64,000 nt of DNA, from positions 186,001 to 250,000 of the forward strand of contig NZ_FVZN01000013.1 in NCBI RefSeq assembly GCF_900168685.1, read 5' to 3'. Each line of letters opens with the position of its first letter. The first letter of the stretch is position 1. Shown one piece after another: positions 17,401-24,612 of the stretch. The DNA is from Solibacillus isronensis. Its GTDB lineage: Bacteria > Bacillota > Bacilli > Bacillales_A > Planococcaceae. The notes under the pieces were generated by a model. The model worked only from the letters and a program-made list of their open reading frames with translations, did not search any database and had not been told where the DNA came from. Made by a program: the position numbers and the translations under genes.

Positions 17401-18267
17401 TTATGCAGCTAATTGGCTGGCATGTGTCCGATATTTTATCGGGCTCATGCCGGCCAGTTTTTGTTTAATTCGATCATTGTTGTAGTAATCGATATATTGC
17501 TCAATTCTCTTTTGTAACACTTCGTAGGAGACTAATTCTTCCCCGTAATACATTTCCTGTTTTAATAAGCCAAAGAAGTTCTCCATTGCGGCATTGTCTG
17601 CACACGTTGCTTTACGAGACATGCTTTGGAAAATCTTGTTCTGCTTTAAGGTTTTGACCCATGATTTATGTTGATAATGCCAGCCTTGATCTGAGTGAAT
17701 TGTTGTACGATATTCAGCTCGTTCTTGAATGATTGGGAGCGCTTGTTCCAGTGATTTCATGACGAATTCAAGCGTCGGCCTCTTGGACATACTGAAACCG
17801 ATAATTTCTCCATTATATAAATCCATTAGGGGACTCAAATAAAGTTTCTCACCATTTGTACATTTAAATTCAGTTACGTCAGTCACTAGTTTTTGAAGGG
17901 CGTATGGCGTATAGAAACGTCGGTTTAATCGGTTTTTTGCGATTTTTCCAACAGTGCCTTTATAAGATTTATAACGTGATTTACGTCCAAATTTCTCGCA
18001 TTTCAAATTCAAATCCCGCATAATTCTTTGCACTTTTTTGTGATTAATCGTATAATCTTTCGCCTTTAGCTGTGAGTGAATTCGACGATAGCCATAACGA
18101 CCTTCATGTTCCTCAAACAGCTCTATTATCAACGTTTTCAAAGCTTGATCTGGATCTGCTTTCGCCATTTGTTTCATGTGATAATGATACGTTGCTTCTG
18201 GTAAATCGACACGCTTCAATACATCTTTTAATCGGAATCCTTCTTCTTTGAGTTCAAAGGCAATCAC
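17401..18267 (-). CDS. IS150-like transposase, OrfB (DDE integrase core)
   Basis: A 288-residue IS3-family OrfB. The N-terminal HTH_21-like segment includes RYGYRRIHSQLK, and the rve integrase core has VTDVTEFKC (first Asp), TIHSDQGWHY (second Asp) and NAAMENFFGLLKQE (Glu). It begins with GTG overlapping the OrfA stop in the -1 frame, and the -1 frame is open from the slippery A AAA AAG onward, so active transposase is probably an OrfAB fusion made by frameshifting. All catalytic residues appear intact, so the copy may be functional. Confidence 0.93.
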   Translation of the reverse strand: MIAFELKEEGFRLKDVLKRVDLPEATYHYHMKQMAKADPDQALKTLIIELFEEHEGRYGYRRIHSQLKAKDYTINHKKVQRIMRDLNLKCEKFGRKSRYKSYKGTVGKIAKNRLNRRFYTPYALQKLVTDVTEFKCTNGEKLYLSPLMDLYNGEIIGFSMSKRPTLEFVMKSLEQALPIIQERAEYRTTIHSDQGWHYQHKSWVKTLKQNKIFQSMSRKATCADNAAMENFFGLLKQEMYYGEELVSYEVLQKRIEQYIDYYNNDRIKQKLAGMSPIKYRTHASQLAA

Positions 18268-18791
18268 TGCTTGTGCTTTTCGAGGAAGGCATCCGGGTTC
18301 TCTCGAAAAGCTTTCAACTTTTTTAAATAGGCGACCTCCAATCGAAGCAGTTCATTTTCACGCTCCAACTGCTCCTCACGTGACATTTCTTTTTCTTTTT
18401 TAATTGATGTTGTTTTTGTTTTTTTAGACATAGATGGGCGCCCCTTTGCTTTTTCTTGCAGGCCCTCTATCCCTTCTTTAAGAAATTTACTGTTCCAATT
18501 GGCAATTACACTCGGGTTATTCATCCTAAATTGAATCGCCGTCTCTTGATAAGAAGCACCTGTTTGTTTCATAAAGTGTAATACATCCACTTTGAATTGA
18601 ACAGAATAAATCGTCTTCTTTTTCTTAACAGCTAATCCTTTACGTCCAAACGCTTTGTAAGCACGTACCCAACGTCTGACTATAGAATGATCAGAAAGTC
18701 CGTATTTTTTCGAAACTAATTTCATCCCTAATGAACCTTCTAAATACTCTTGCACAACGCTCCATTTAAATTCTTCACTATATTTAGCCAT
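18264..18791 (-). CDS. IS150-like transposase, OrfA (HTH)
   Basis: A 175-residue OrfA with two helix-turn-helix segments (VSKKYGLSDHSIVRRWVRAY near residue 25 and a second around YQETAIQFRMNNPSVIANW), and a C-terminal leucine-zipper-like helix EQLERENELLRLEVAYLKKL. The slippery heptamer A AAA AAG encodes the Lys-Lys of that last segment (18318-18324). The product alone probably binds the element ends and regulates transposition; the frameshift fusion with OrfB makes the transposase. Start is ATG just inside the right end. Confidence 0.92.
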   Translation of the reverse strand: MAKYSEEFKWSVVQEYLEGSLGMKLVSKKYGLSDHSIVRRWVRAYKAFGRKGLAVKKKKTIYSVQFKVDVLHFMKQTGASYQETAIQFRMNNPSVIANWNSKFLKEGIEGLQEKAKGRPSMSKKTKTTSIKKEKEMSREEQLERENELLRLEVAYLKKLKAFRENPDAFLEKHKQ

Positions 18792-18887
18792 AAAAAAATC
18801 ACCCCAAAAAGTTAGTTTTTACTCTAACTTTTGGGGTGCAGCACCACAACGGCTTTTCTGGGGGGATTCTCTTTTTTCACTTAAAAG

Positions 18888-19224
18888 ATGAAAAAAGAAT
18901 CCATTTCTGTTGCTCTTACGTTTTCTTTTGTAGGAAATATAGGATTAACTGCAATGGGTATTGCCGACGCAAACAATGGACATTAACGGTAATATAGTTG
19001 ATTTAATCTATAAATCAACTGATAATGGTGTAATCATCGAGTTACATAAACAATCAAGTAATATGGTAATGGTAATGGCTAGTTCTAAATGGAAATGTAC
19101 ATTAGGAGTTCTTGGCGGTTATTATTCTGGGGCATTAGCTGGGCTAGGAGCTGGTGCCGTTGGAGAAACTATTATCGGTGCAGCAAGCGGAGCTATGATA
19201 GGCGCCTCATCATCTTGTTTTTAA
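18888..19224 (+). pseudogene. Bacteriocin-like secreted peptide gene, frameshifted
   Basis: An ATG at 18888 opens MKKESISVALTFSFVGNIGL then TAMGIADANNGH and stops at once. Its N terminus looks like a Sec signal peptide ending near ADA. Shifted by one base, the frame continues as INGNIVDLIYKSTDNGVII and ends in a Gly/Ala-rich tail WKCTLGVLGGYYSG...MIGASSSCF. A tail of this kind, with a Cys after Trp-Lys and a terminal Cys, recalls lactobin A/cerein 7B-type class II bacteriocins. A two-helix membrane protein follows 21 bp later, as an immunity protein would. The frame break near 18976 suggests the gene is inactive, or a sequencing error. No good ribosome site precedes 18888, and the IS lies just upstream. 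Confidence 0.5.
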
Positions 19225-19245
19225 TTAATTTATAGGAGGAGTTCT

Positions 19246-19455
19246 ATGTTAGATAAATGTTTTAGTTGGCCTATGATAGTAGCTTATTTTGTTGTTTGGA
19301 ATATGTGGATTTTATTGCTTATTGCATTAGAGGTGGATAAGGCTTGGATTATTCTTAACCCACTACACTTCGCTTTCTTTTTCAACATAGTTTATGGAAT
19401 TACTTATCAGATAAAAGCTAAAAAAACGGATAAAATGAATAGTTCACCTCTATAA
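19246..19455 (+). CDS. Two-helix membrane protein, putative bacteriocin immunity
   Basis: A 69-residue protein with two hydrophobic segments (about 9-29 and 36-56) and a basic C terminus (YQIKAKKTDK). AGGAGG lies 6-8 nt before its ATG, so translation is well supported. Position 21 bp after the bacteriocin-like gene, on the same strand and before a strong terminator, is the evidence for an immunity role; no sequence family was recognised. It could also be a small membrane protein unrelated to immunity. Confidence 0.6.
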   Translation: MLDKCFSWPMIVAYFVVWNMWILLLIALEVDKAWIILNPLHFAFFFNIVYGITYQIKAKKTDKMNSSPL

Positions 19456-19461
19456 AAACTC

Positions 19462-19504
19462 AAAACAGCGAAAAACACTGATTAACAGTGCTTTTTGCTG
19501 TTTT
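19462..19504 (+). terminator. Terminator of the bacteriocin-like unit
   Basis: Long arms of about 19 nt (AAAACAGCGAAAAACACTG and its near complement) with a 5-nt loop and a T-rich tail follow the immunity-like gene. Confidence 0.8.
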
Positions 19505-19511
19505 ATTTAAA

Positions 19512-19622
19512 TTATAGCCGGAAATTCTCCAACGACTTATCAATTTCATCACGTTAATCCCTATATGTTTTAAGGTAAAGGTTGGAGCCTAATGATTAAA
19601 TAACATTTTCAACGTTACCATC
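19512..19622 (-). pseudogene. Tyrosine recombinase remnant, copy 1
   Basis: The minus strand here aligns closely with the 3' end of the recombinase gene at 23260-23541. It reads VTLKMLFNH, an in-frame TAG, then APTFTLKHIGI, a frameshift, and DEIDKSLENFRL followed by a stop. The other copy has LQMLFNHSAPSITLKYIGI and DEIDKSLENFSL. The nucleophile Tyr is His here (HIGI for YIGI). Only about 35 codons survive, with one nonsense change and one frameshift. It is a dead fragment of the same recombinase family. Confidence 0.75.
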
Positions 19623-19849
19623 GCAAAATCTTCAATTTACTGAGCTAATCTTATATAATTTTTCATACATTTAAAATCATCTTTTAAGAGGGTCGTACCC
19701 CTCCTTCAAATACAGATATGCAACATTAATAATATGCACGATTTTATACAATAAAGTCAATGTTGCAACATTACCCAAAACACAATCAAACTGTTGCTGG
19801 GACTGGCTTTGTTTATACGCGCATAAAATTACGTATAAACAATATACCA

Positions 19850-21737
19850 ATCGAGTAGGAGGGAGTGATTAACTCCCGACCTCTCACACCACCGTACGTA
19901 CGGTTCCGTATACGGCGGTTCAATTAAGATGAATAACGCAAAGTTGCGTAACGAACTCGCAGACTTTTCAGCCCTTGGCTTTCCCAAAAGGAATTGCCGA
20001 GGGTTCTGTGTAATATGGGGCTTTTTGAGATGCGCCAGTACCCTTTCCGGGTATTTCCCCATTCGTATGCTTTCCCATACGGTACTTTTAGACGAATGAG
20101 GTTTCTGATTCTTGTTCGAGGTTTCTTCCAATTCTTCCACAGACACATACGTAATCTTCTTTTAATCCAACTATCTAATAGCTTAAATATAGAGAGTGTG
20201 TCCGCCAACGCAAAGTACCCACACCATCCAATTAAATATTGGTTTAACTTCTCGATTCTGTCCTCCATAGAATATGGTTTCTTTCTTGAGGTAATTTCTC
20301 GTATTCTCTTCTTCATTCGTTCTAAACTAGTCTTCGCAATTCTAACCTTCGGTTCTTTATGATTTGTAAAACTAAAGCCGAGAAATTTACGATTCCATGG
20401 ACGGTCTACGGCAGATTTCTTTTTATTTACCTTTAATCGAAGTTTACCTTCAATGAAACGTAGTACGCTTGCCATCGTTCGTTCTCCAGCACGTTTAGTC
20501 TTCACATAAATATTGCAGTCATCTGCGTAGCGAACGAATTTGTGACCACGACTTTCTAATTCTTTATCAAGCTCATCTAATACGATATTCGAAAGCAGGG
20601 GGCTCAAAGGACCACCTTGTGGTGTTCCTTCGTCTGTATTTACTACTACGCCATTTACCATCACGCCTGCTTGAAGGTATTTACGAATCAACTTGAGGAG
20701 TGATTTGTCCTGAATTTTCCTCGCTAGTACCGCCATAAGTCGGTCGTGGTTTACTTTATCGAAGAATTTCTCTAAGTCCATATCTACTACCCAACGGTAT
20801 CCTTCTTTTATATAGCCTTTCGCTTTTCGGATTGCGTCATGTGCACTCCGCTTTGGGCGAAATCCATAACTATAGTCAGAAAATGTTGAGTCATATTGTT
20901 TTGATAAAATCTGCGAGATAGCTTGTTGAATCAAACGGTCTGTCACGGTTGGTATTCCTAATAGGCGCACACCACCGTCTGGTTTCGGGATTTCGACACG
21001 ACGTACTGGCTGCGGTTCATAGGTTCCATTCAAAATCTGCGATTTTATGACTTCCCAATTTTCGAGGATGTGCGGTCGTAGGGTTTCTACGGGCATCATG
21101 TCTACTCCATGGCTTCCTTTATTCGCTTCAACTCGCTTGATTGCTTGTATCATGTTTTGCCGTTCTAGAATTTGATTCAACATCACCATTTCGTTCCTTT
21201 CCGTGAATAACTGGTCTTCTTATACCTAGTTGAACTACACCCTCCGCAAATACCCACATGGGATTCACCATTACTTTCTAAGCGCGAGGTTTCTCCGTTT
21301 TCTGTGCTTCAACGTTCCAACTAGAATGCCAAGGGCTATTCTCTCTTAATTGTTCGGTCCTTCCAAGAAACTCTAGATTTCCTTGTACTATGACCTCTGC
21401 TGACTTCTGACAGTTCAGTTACTTGTCACCAAGTAGGTTATGAAGGGTACTTCACATTTCTGTCAGACCTCCCCGGGTAAGCACATGCACTTTCACACCA
21501 TCTATCCGCCTCATTTACTTGATATGACCTTCGACAGAAAGAGCTTTGTTTTGTAATGCAAACTCACTCAATCATACCTAGCCTTGTATGAGATTCGTGT
21601 TCCTCGGACCGGTGTTTTGCCTCCAGCTTCCTTCAGATTCCATGTCACCATGGACACCCTTGCTCTTGGCTAACCTCTACTTCTGTCTTCGTGGTTCGGG
21701 ACTTACACCCTATAGTTCATGCACATGCCGGGCGCAC
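19850..21737 (-). mobile_element. Group II intron, bacterial class C (IIC)
   Basis: The 5' end on the minus strand is GTGCGCCCGGC at 21737, followed by GGGTGTAAGTCCCGAACC typical of domain I. The 3' end has a domain V-like hairpin (ACCGCCGTATACGG ... CCGTACGTACGGTGG, about 19885-19920) and a domain VI stem around CGGGAGTTAATCACTCCC, ending CTACTCGAT near 19850. It encodes a reverse transcriptase without an endonuclease domain. The intron begins right after a terminator hairpin tail TTTTGAT, which is the known insertion preference of class C introns. Ends are read by eye and could be off by a base or two. Confidence 0.88.
19924..21189 (-). CDS. ltrA: Group II intron reverse transcriptase/maturase
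   Basis: A 421-residue intron-encoded protein. The RT domain has RRVEIPKPDGGVRLLGIPTV, the DMDLEKFFDKVNHDRL block, EGTPQGGPLSPLLSNIVLDE and the catalytic FVRYADDCNIY. The maturase (X) domain follows (YLIGWCGYFALADT). There is no zinc-finger/HNH endonuclease domain, as expected for class C. GGAAAGGAAC precedes the ATG. All key motifs are intact, so the intron may still be mobile. Confidence 0.95.
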   Translation of the reverse strand: MVMLNQILERQNMIQAIKRVEANKGSHGVDMMPVETLRPHILENWEVIKSQILNGTYEPQPVRRVEIPKPDGGVRLLGIPTVTDRLIQQAISQILSKQYDSTFSDYSYGFRPKRSAHDAIRKAKGYIKEGYRWVVDMDLEKFFDKVNHDRLMAVLARKIQDKSLLKLIRKYLQAGVMVNGVVVNTDEGTPQGGPLSPLLSNIVLDELDKELESRGHKFVRYADDCNIYVKTKRAGERTMASVLRFIEGKLRLKVNKKKSAVDRPWNRKFLGFSFTNHKEPKVRIAKTSLERMKKRIREITSRKKPYSMEDRIEKLNQYLIGWCGYFALADTLSIFKLLDSWIKRRLRMCLWKNWKKPRTRIRNLIRLKVPYGKAYEWGNTRKGYWRISKSPILHRTLGNSFWESQGLKSLRVRYATLRYSS

Positions 21738-21782
21738 ATCAAAAGCCACAAACGCTGATATAACAACGTTTACGGCTTTTTA
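21738..21782 (-). terminator. Terminator used as group IIC target
   Basis: AAAAGCCGTAAACG pairs with CGTTTGTGGCTTTT around an 11-nt loop on the minus strand, then TTTTGAT, then the intron 5' end. It lies 85 bp beyond the stop of the membrane gene at 21870, whose transcript it would end. Confidence 0.75.
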
Positions 21783-21787
21783 GTGTA

Positions 21788-21809
21788 TTCCCAAACTTTT
21801 ATTTGGGAA
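21788..21809. repeat. TTCCCAAA palindrome, site 1
   Basis: TTCCCAAA and TTTGGGAA form perfect 8-bp arms around a 6-nt centre. It belongs to a set of four similar palindromes between 21.8 and 23.2 kb; this one lies between a gene stop and its terminator rather than upstream of a gene. Confidence 0.6.
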
Positions 21810-21869
21810 CATTTTTTTGTATAGAGTTGTATTTATAATATTTAATTCCTTGTCATACTTAAGGTAGAT

Positions 21870-22172
21870 TTAAATGATTAAATAGCTAAAAATTAGTGGT
21901 AACGATAGCAAAATTGCTGAAATGATAATGAGGGTTAAAGAAATTTTTTTTGATAACTTTTCTTTACCTTTCCCCTCATCCCATCCGTTAAATTGGTATT
22001 TATTTCGATACAATACATACATAAAAATGAAAATTGCAATCAAACTTATCCAACTATATTTTTCAGCACCATTATCCATATTTATATATATATTCTCAAA
22101 AACAGCACCTAATATTACAATAGGAACTAAAAAAATGAAGAAAATTCTAAGTAGTTTTAATAATAATTTCAT
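21870..22172 (-). CDS. Small membrane protein, 100 residues
   Basis: Three hydrophobic segments are clear (about 8-28, 41-57 and 78-98), with a charged loop WDEGKGKEKLSKK between the last two. AGGTGAGC is placed 5 nt before the ATG. A TTCCCAAA palindrome lies about 50 bp upstream. It is the first of three small genes in a row on this strand that share this motif upstream, so they may be co-regulated. No family is recognised. Confidence 0.65.
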   Translation of the reverse strand: MKLLLKLLRIFFIFLVPIVILGAVFENIYINMDNGAEKYSWISLIAIFIFMYVLYRNKYQFNGWDEGKGKEKLSKKISLTLIIISAILLSLPLIFSYLII

Positions 22173-22222
22173 TTAGCTCACCTAACTTTTTTTGTTAATA
22201 TTACCATAAAAGAACGAAGGCT

Positions 22223-22243
22223 ACCAAAGTGTCATTTGGGAAC
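22223..22243. repeat. TTCCCAAA palindrome, site 2
   Basis: On the minus strand it reads GTTCCCAAATGACACTTTGG followed by T. It lies about 50 bp upstream of the gene starting at 22172. TTGGTA in this site could be a -35 element with TAATAT 18 bp downstream, which would place the palindrome on the promoter. Confidence 0.6.
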
Positions 22244-22293
22244 GTTATTTGAATAATGGGTGTATGTTGCACATTGAGTATTAATTAACAAAG

Positions 22294-22656
22294 TTATACA
22301 CCAAAGTGAATCATCCATTTATCTCCTTTTATTGCCTCGGTTATTTTTTTCATCAATTCTTCTAGTTCTTCTGATTTGTATTCGTCATTTGCTTCACTAA
22401 CAATATGTAAAAACTGTTTATGAGAACTCGGTGGTATCAATGTTATACCAAAATAGGCAAGGTTTTTATAAGGTCTATTTGTTTTATGTGCGAATGTATC
22501 TAACTGATGCATTTTTTCACCAAAATCCTTAGACATTAGTTTATCAAGGAAATCACCATCCACAATTATGCAATCATATTTTTCAGGTTCATAATGAATA
22601 TATTCTTTATCTTTTTCTATACAAGCAACTATTCCAAACTCGTGAACGTAAGCCAT
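22294..22656 (-). CDS. Uncharacterised acidic protein, 120 residues
   Basis: A soluble acidic protein starting MAYVHEFGIVACIEKDKEYI. It has a central YDCIIVDGDFLDKLM and an ITLIPPSSHKQFLHIV segment, then a Glu-rich helix EYKSEELEELMKKI. GAGGGAG lies 7-8 nt before the ATG at 22656; the longer reading to 22746 has no ribosome site. Acidic small proteins of this kind next to other small genes can be immunity proteins, but I see no family match. A TTCCCAAA palindrome lies about 85 bp upstream. Confidence 0.6.
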   Translation of the reverse strand: MAYVHEFGIVACIEKDKEYIHYEPEKYDCIIVDGDFLDKLMSKDFGEKMHQLDTFAHKTNRPYKNLAYFGITLIPPSSHKQFLHIVSEANDEYKSEELEELMKKITEAIKGDKWMIHFGV

Positions 22657-22738
22657 ATTACATCTCCCTCGTTTTACCTTAATATATACCTCTACTATCC
22701 TATATTCCAATGAATATTTATATAAAATGTCCAAAGAG

Positions 22739-22762
22739 GTTCCCAAAGCGATGTTTGGTCAC
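22739..22762. repeat. TTCCCAAA palindrome, site 3
   Basis: GTTCCCAAAGCGATGTTTGG then TCAC: CCAAA and TTTGG are paired arms. It lies about 85 bp upstream of the gene starting at 22656 and is followed on the plus strand by GTGTTTGTTGCAC, which also recurs after site 2 (GTGTATGTTGCAC). Confidence 0.6.
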
Positions 22763-22802
22763 ATTTTGAAGTGTTTGTTGCACTAAGCATCCATTTCTAA
22801 AT

Positions 22803-23072
22803 TTAGGTTACTTTTGAAAGTTTCTTTTTAATAACAAAGTAAGTTACTACACCTAAGCAAATGTAAATAATCAACATACAACTTCCCAAAAACATTGAGT
22901 TCTTAAATACAGTGGTTAGCGAATACATACTTAGTAATATATAGATTATTAAAAATACATATCCTTTCTTTCTACTTTTCACAAAGACAGAAGTAAAAAT
23001 AGCCAAAATTAAACTGACAAATATTAAATGACTTAAAATGACCATTATATACATCAAAATACTAAACTCCAC
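22803..23072 (-). CDS. Small membrane protein, 89 residues
   Basis: Three hydrophobic segments (about 8-30, 35-51 and 61-81), with basic loops KSRKKG and a C-terminal KKKLSK. The start is a GTG with GGGGGA 6-7 nt upstream. Third of the small genes with an upstream TTCCCAAA palindrome (site 4, about 80 bp away). No family recognised; membrane topology is the only firm statement. Confidence 0.6.
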   Translation of the reverse strand: MEFSILMYIMVILSHLIFVSLILAIFTSVFVKSRKKGYVFLIIYILLSMYSLTTVFKNSMFLGSCMLIIYICLGVVTYFVIKKKLSKVT

Positions 23073-23148
23073 TAGTTATCCCCCAATCATCTCAAATAAA
23101 AGCAATTCCCTATTTTCAGCAAACTTGCTGCGTTAATTGAAGTATAAC

Positions 23149-23172
23149 GTTCCCAAACCGACGTTTGGTAAC
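23149..23172. repeat. TTCCCAAA palindrome, site 4
   Basis: GTTCCCAAACCGACGTTTGG then TAAC, with CCAAAC and GTTTGG as perfect 6-bp arms. It lies about 80 bp upstream of the GTG-start membrane gene. Confidence 0.6.
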
Positions 23173-23259
23173 ATTTCTATGCCATTCAGAATAAGTGAAT
23201 CGAACAATCCTATTCAAAAGAGTTTCTCACAGCATATCAGACACTTTATAAAGATCCGT

Positions 23260-23541
23260 TTAAAGCGAAAAATTCTCCAAAGACTTATCAATTTCATCAT
23301 CAGTAATCCCTATATATTTCAAAGTAATGGATGGAGCCGAGTGATTAAATAACATTTGCAACGTTGCTACATCCTTGTTTCGCTTGTAATGATGATACCC
23401 AAATGTTTTTTTCATTGTATGTGTACCGATATCATCAAGTCCAAGAGCAGCTGCAGCTTTTTGCAAAGCCCTATACGCTTGTGTCGTAATGATTGGGCCA
23501 TTTCCTTTTCGACTTGGAAACAGGTAATCTTCCTTCTGCAT
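23260..23541 (-). pseudogene. Tyrosine recombinase, C-terminal fragment, copy 2
   Basis: A 93-residue C-terminal piece of a phage-type integrase. It has IGTHTMKKTFGYHHYK, LQMLFNHSAPSITLKYIGI with the nucleophilic Tyr, and a short tail. The catalytic H-x-x-R motif reads HTMKK, so the key Arg is Lys. The N-terminal core-binding domain and first catalytic Arg are missing; the frame ends abruptly where a plus-strand gene fragment begins. It is therefore a truncated and probably inactive recombinase. A more decayed copy lies at 19512-19622. Confidence 0.82.
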
Positions 23542-23718
23542 CCCCCGAATATAGCATATCTTATGGATGGTGCTAATTGGATGATTTTATATGGGAGTAA
23601 TGTTGTTAAACTTTCTGGTAATATAGCTGTTATGATAGGGTACGGAACAGCTCAAGTTCAAGCATTTAAATCTAATGGATCTGTCCTTGGAGTTTATACT
23701 TTTGTAGTAAATAGATAA
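23542..23718 (+). pseudogene. 3' fragment of an unrecognised protein gene
   Basis: In the plus strand, the last 50 or so codons before the stop read MDGANWMILYGSNVVKLSGN and then IAVMIGYGTAQVQAF, ending LGVYTFVVNR. It has protein-like composition and is followed at once by a strong terminator, so it is the 3' end of a real gene. The 5' part has been replaced by recombinase sequence running the other way. No start or ribosome site remains. The beta-rich, alternating pattern suggests an extracellular or repeat-type domain; family unknown. Confidence 0.45.
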
Positions 23719-23721
23719 TTT

Positions 23722-23768
23722 AAAATAGTAGATGAGATAAGGATTTCTTCAACTCATCTACTATTTTA
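23722..23768. terminator. Bidirectional terminator
   Basis: Perfect 14-bp arms AAATAGTAGATGAG / CTCATCTACTATTT around a 16-nt loop lie between converging gene remnants. Confidence 0.8.
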
Positions 23769-23774
23769 CTTTTA

Positions 23775-24203
23775 TTAATTAATAGGTAATGTAACCTCTA
23801 ACTCAGGAATATATTGAATCTTTGGTTCATTATTTTCATCCAATTGATATACCCCCATTTGATTTTCCTCATAAAGTCGTACATATGGCTTGAGAGTTAT
23901 CGTTTTTGGAACGGCTTCAAACGGGTGGTACCGTAAATCCATAGTCTGAACGCTTCCATCTGTAGCATTCCAACCATTCCCATTAATTAAATTAAGTTTA
24001 TTGCCTTGATCATCAAACATATCTACGCCTACACTCATTGATAATGGTGATAACGTGAATTTCGAGTTGTCAGTCAAAACCATTTGTGTAGTTATATTTG
24101 TCGTGATTGGTGTGAGTTTGATTTTTTCCACAGTAAAGCTAATATTCTCGTATTCTCGACTGACATTAGGTTGTAAAGTCATATAGTCTTCGATTTTTTT
24201 CAC
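23775..24203 (-). pseudogene. Anti-sigma factor remnant, C-terminal (DUF4179/DUF5643-type)
   Basis: These 142 residues match the extracellular C-terminal part of the DUF4179/DUF5643 proteins that pair with ECF sigma factors: ENISFTVEKIKLTPITTNI, then LNLINGNGWNATDGS and a beta-rich tail ending IPELEVTLPIN. The cytoplasmic sigma-binding region and transmembrane helix that should precede this are absent. A truncated sigma gene ends 8 bp upstream, so one internal deletion seems to have removed the sigma 3' end and the anti-sigma 5' end together. Confidence 0.65.
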
Positions 24204-24210
24204 AGAAATA

Positions 24211-24528
24211 TTAATTTTGAAAGGTTCGTTTATGAATCAGGTCATCTTCATAATTTTTCTTGAAACCTTTCCAAAACTGGTAACCCTTGTTTTTCTTTTT
24301 TATCAAATCAATACAGTAATGATGAGCTATTTTATACAACCATGCTGAAAAGGAAACAGTATAAGAAAAGTTATTAATATTCTCTAATCCCTTTATAAAA
24401 ATATCTTGTGAAGCATCCTCAGCCTCTTCTTTGCTACCTAGCAAATAATAACAATAAATATAGATCTGTTTTTGAAAGCAACAAATTATTTCTGTATAGG
24501 CATAAACCAAGTTTTTCGTCAAACTCAC
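24211..24528 (-). pseudogene. ECF RNA polymerase sigma factor, truncated
   Basis: Residues 14-85 carry sigma region 2: [20 protein letters not shown] then DIFIKGLENI and FSAWLYKIAHHYCIDLIKKK. Region 4, which binds the -35 element, is missing; the frame stops after YEDDLIHKRTFQN. The apparent start is a GTG with no ribosome site and the first residues look unrelated. Without region 4 it cannot act as a normal sigma factor. It is followed directly by the C-terminal remnant of its probable anti-sigma partner. Confidence 0.7.
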
Positions 24529-24612
24529 GGCAAATCAATTCGCCCGTGTCGGAAGAAAGTGCACCGCCGTCAGAAGATAATTGAATCGAACGATTGGAAT
24601 AATTCAGGTTGG

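Larger units (their letters stand above)
17366..18848 (-). mobile_element. IS3-family element, IS150-like
   Basis: The element carries overlapping orfA and orfB. Its ends are imperfect inverted repeats: TGACCCCTTAAAGTTAGAG at the left (17376) and, inverted, TGCACCCCAAAAGTTAGAG at the right (18840). The right end extends to resemble the IS150-type tip TG..CTGCACCCC, giving outer limits near 17366 and 18848; these are estimates. A slippery A AAA AAG at 18318-18324 fits programmed frameshifting. No clean target duplication is visible. Outside the element, a further repeat AATCCCCCAGAAAA (17348) mirrors TTTTCTGGGGGGATT (18854). Confidence 0.85.

Noticed and set aside
18976-19224. ATG at 18976 as the start of an intact bacteriocin-like gene
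   Set aside because: No ribosome site precedes it and it would leave the signal-peptide-like segment unexplained; a frameshift is the simpler reading.
21786-23180. TTCCCAAA palindromes as integron attC sites or CRISPR repeats
   Set aside because: The core does not match the GTTRRRY/RYYYAAC pattern, spacing follows genes rather than regular spacers, and no integron integrase or cas gene is present.
24434-24612. Long minus-strand frame continuing past the CobT-like block
   Set aside because: Beyond about 24613 the frame no longer resembles CobT and overlaps the sigma factor region in another frame.
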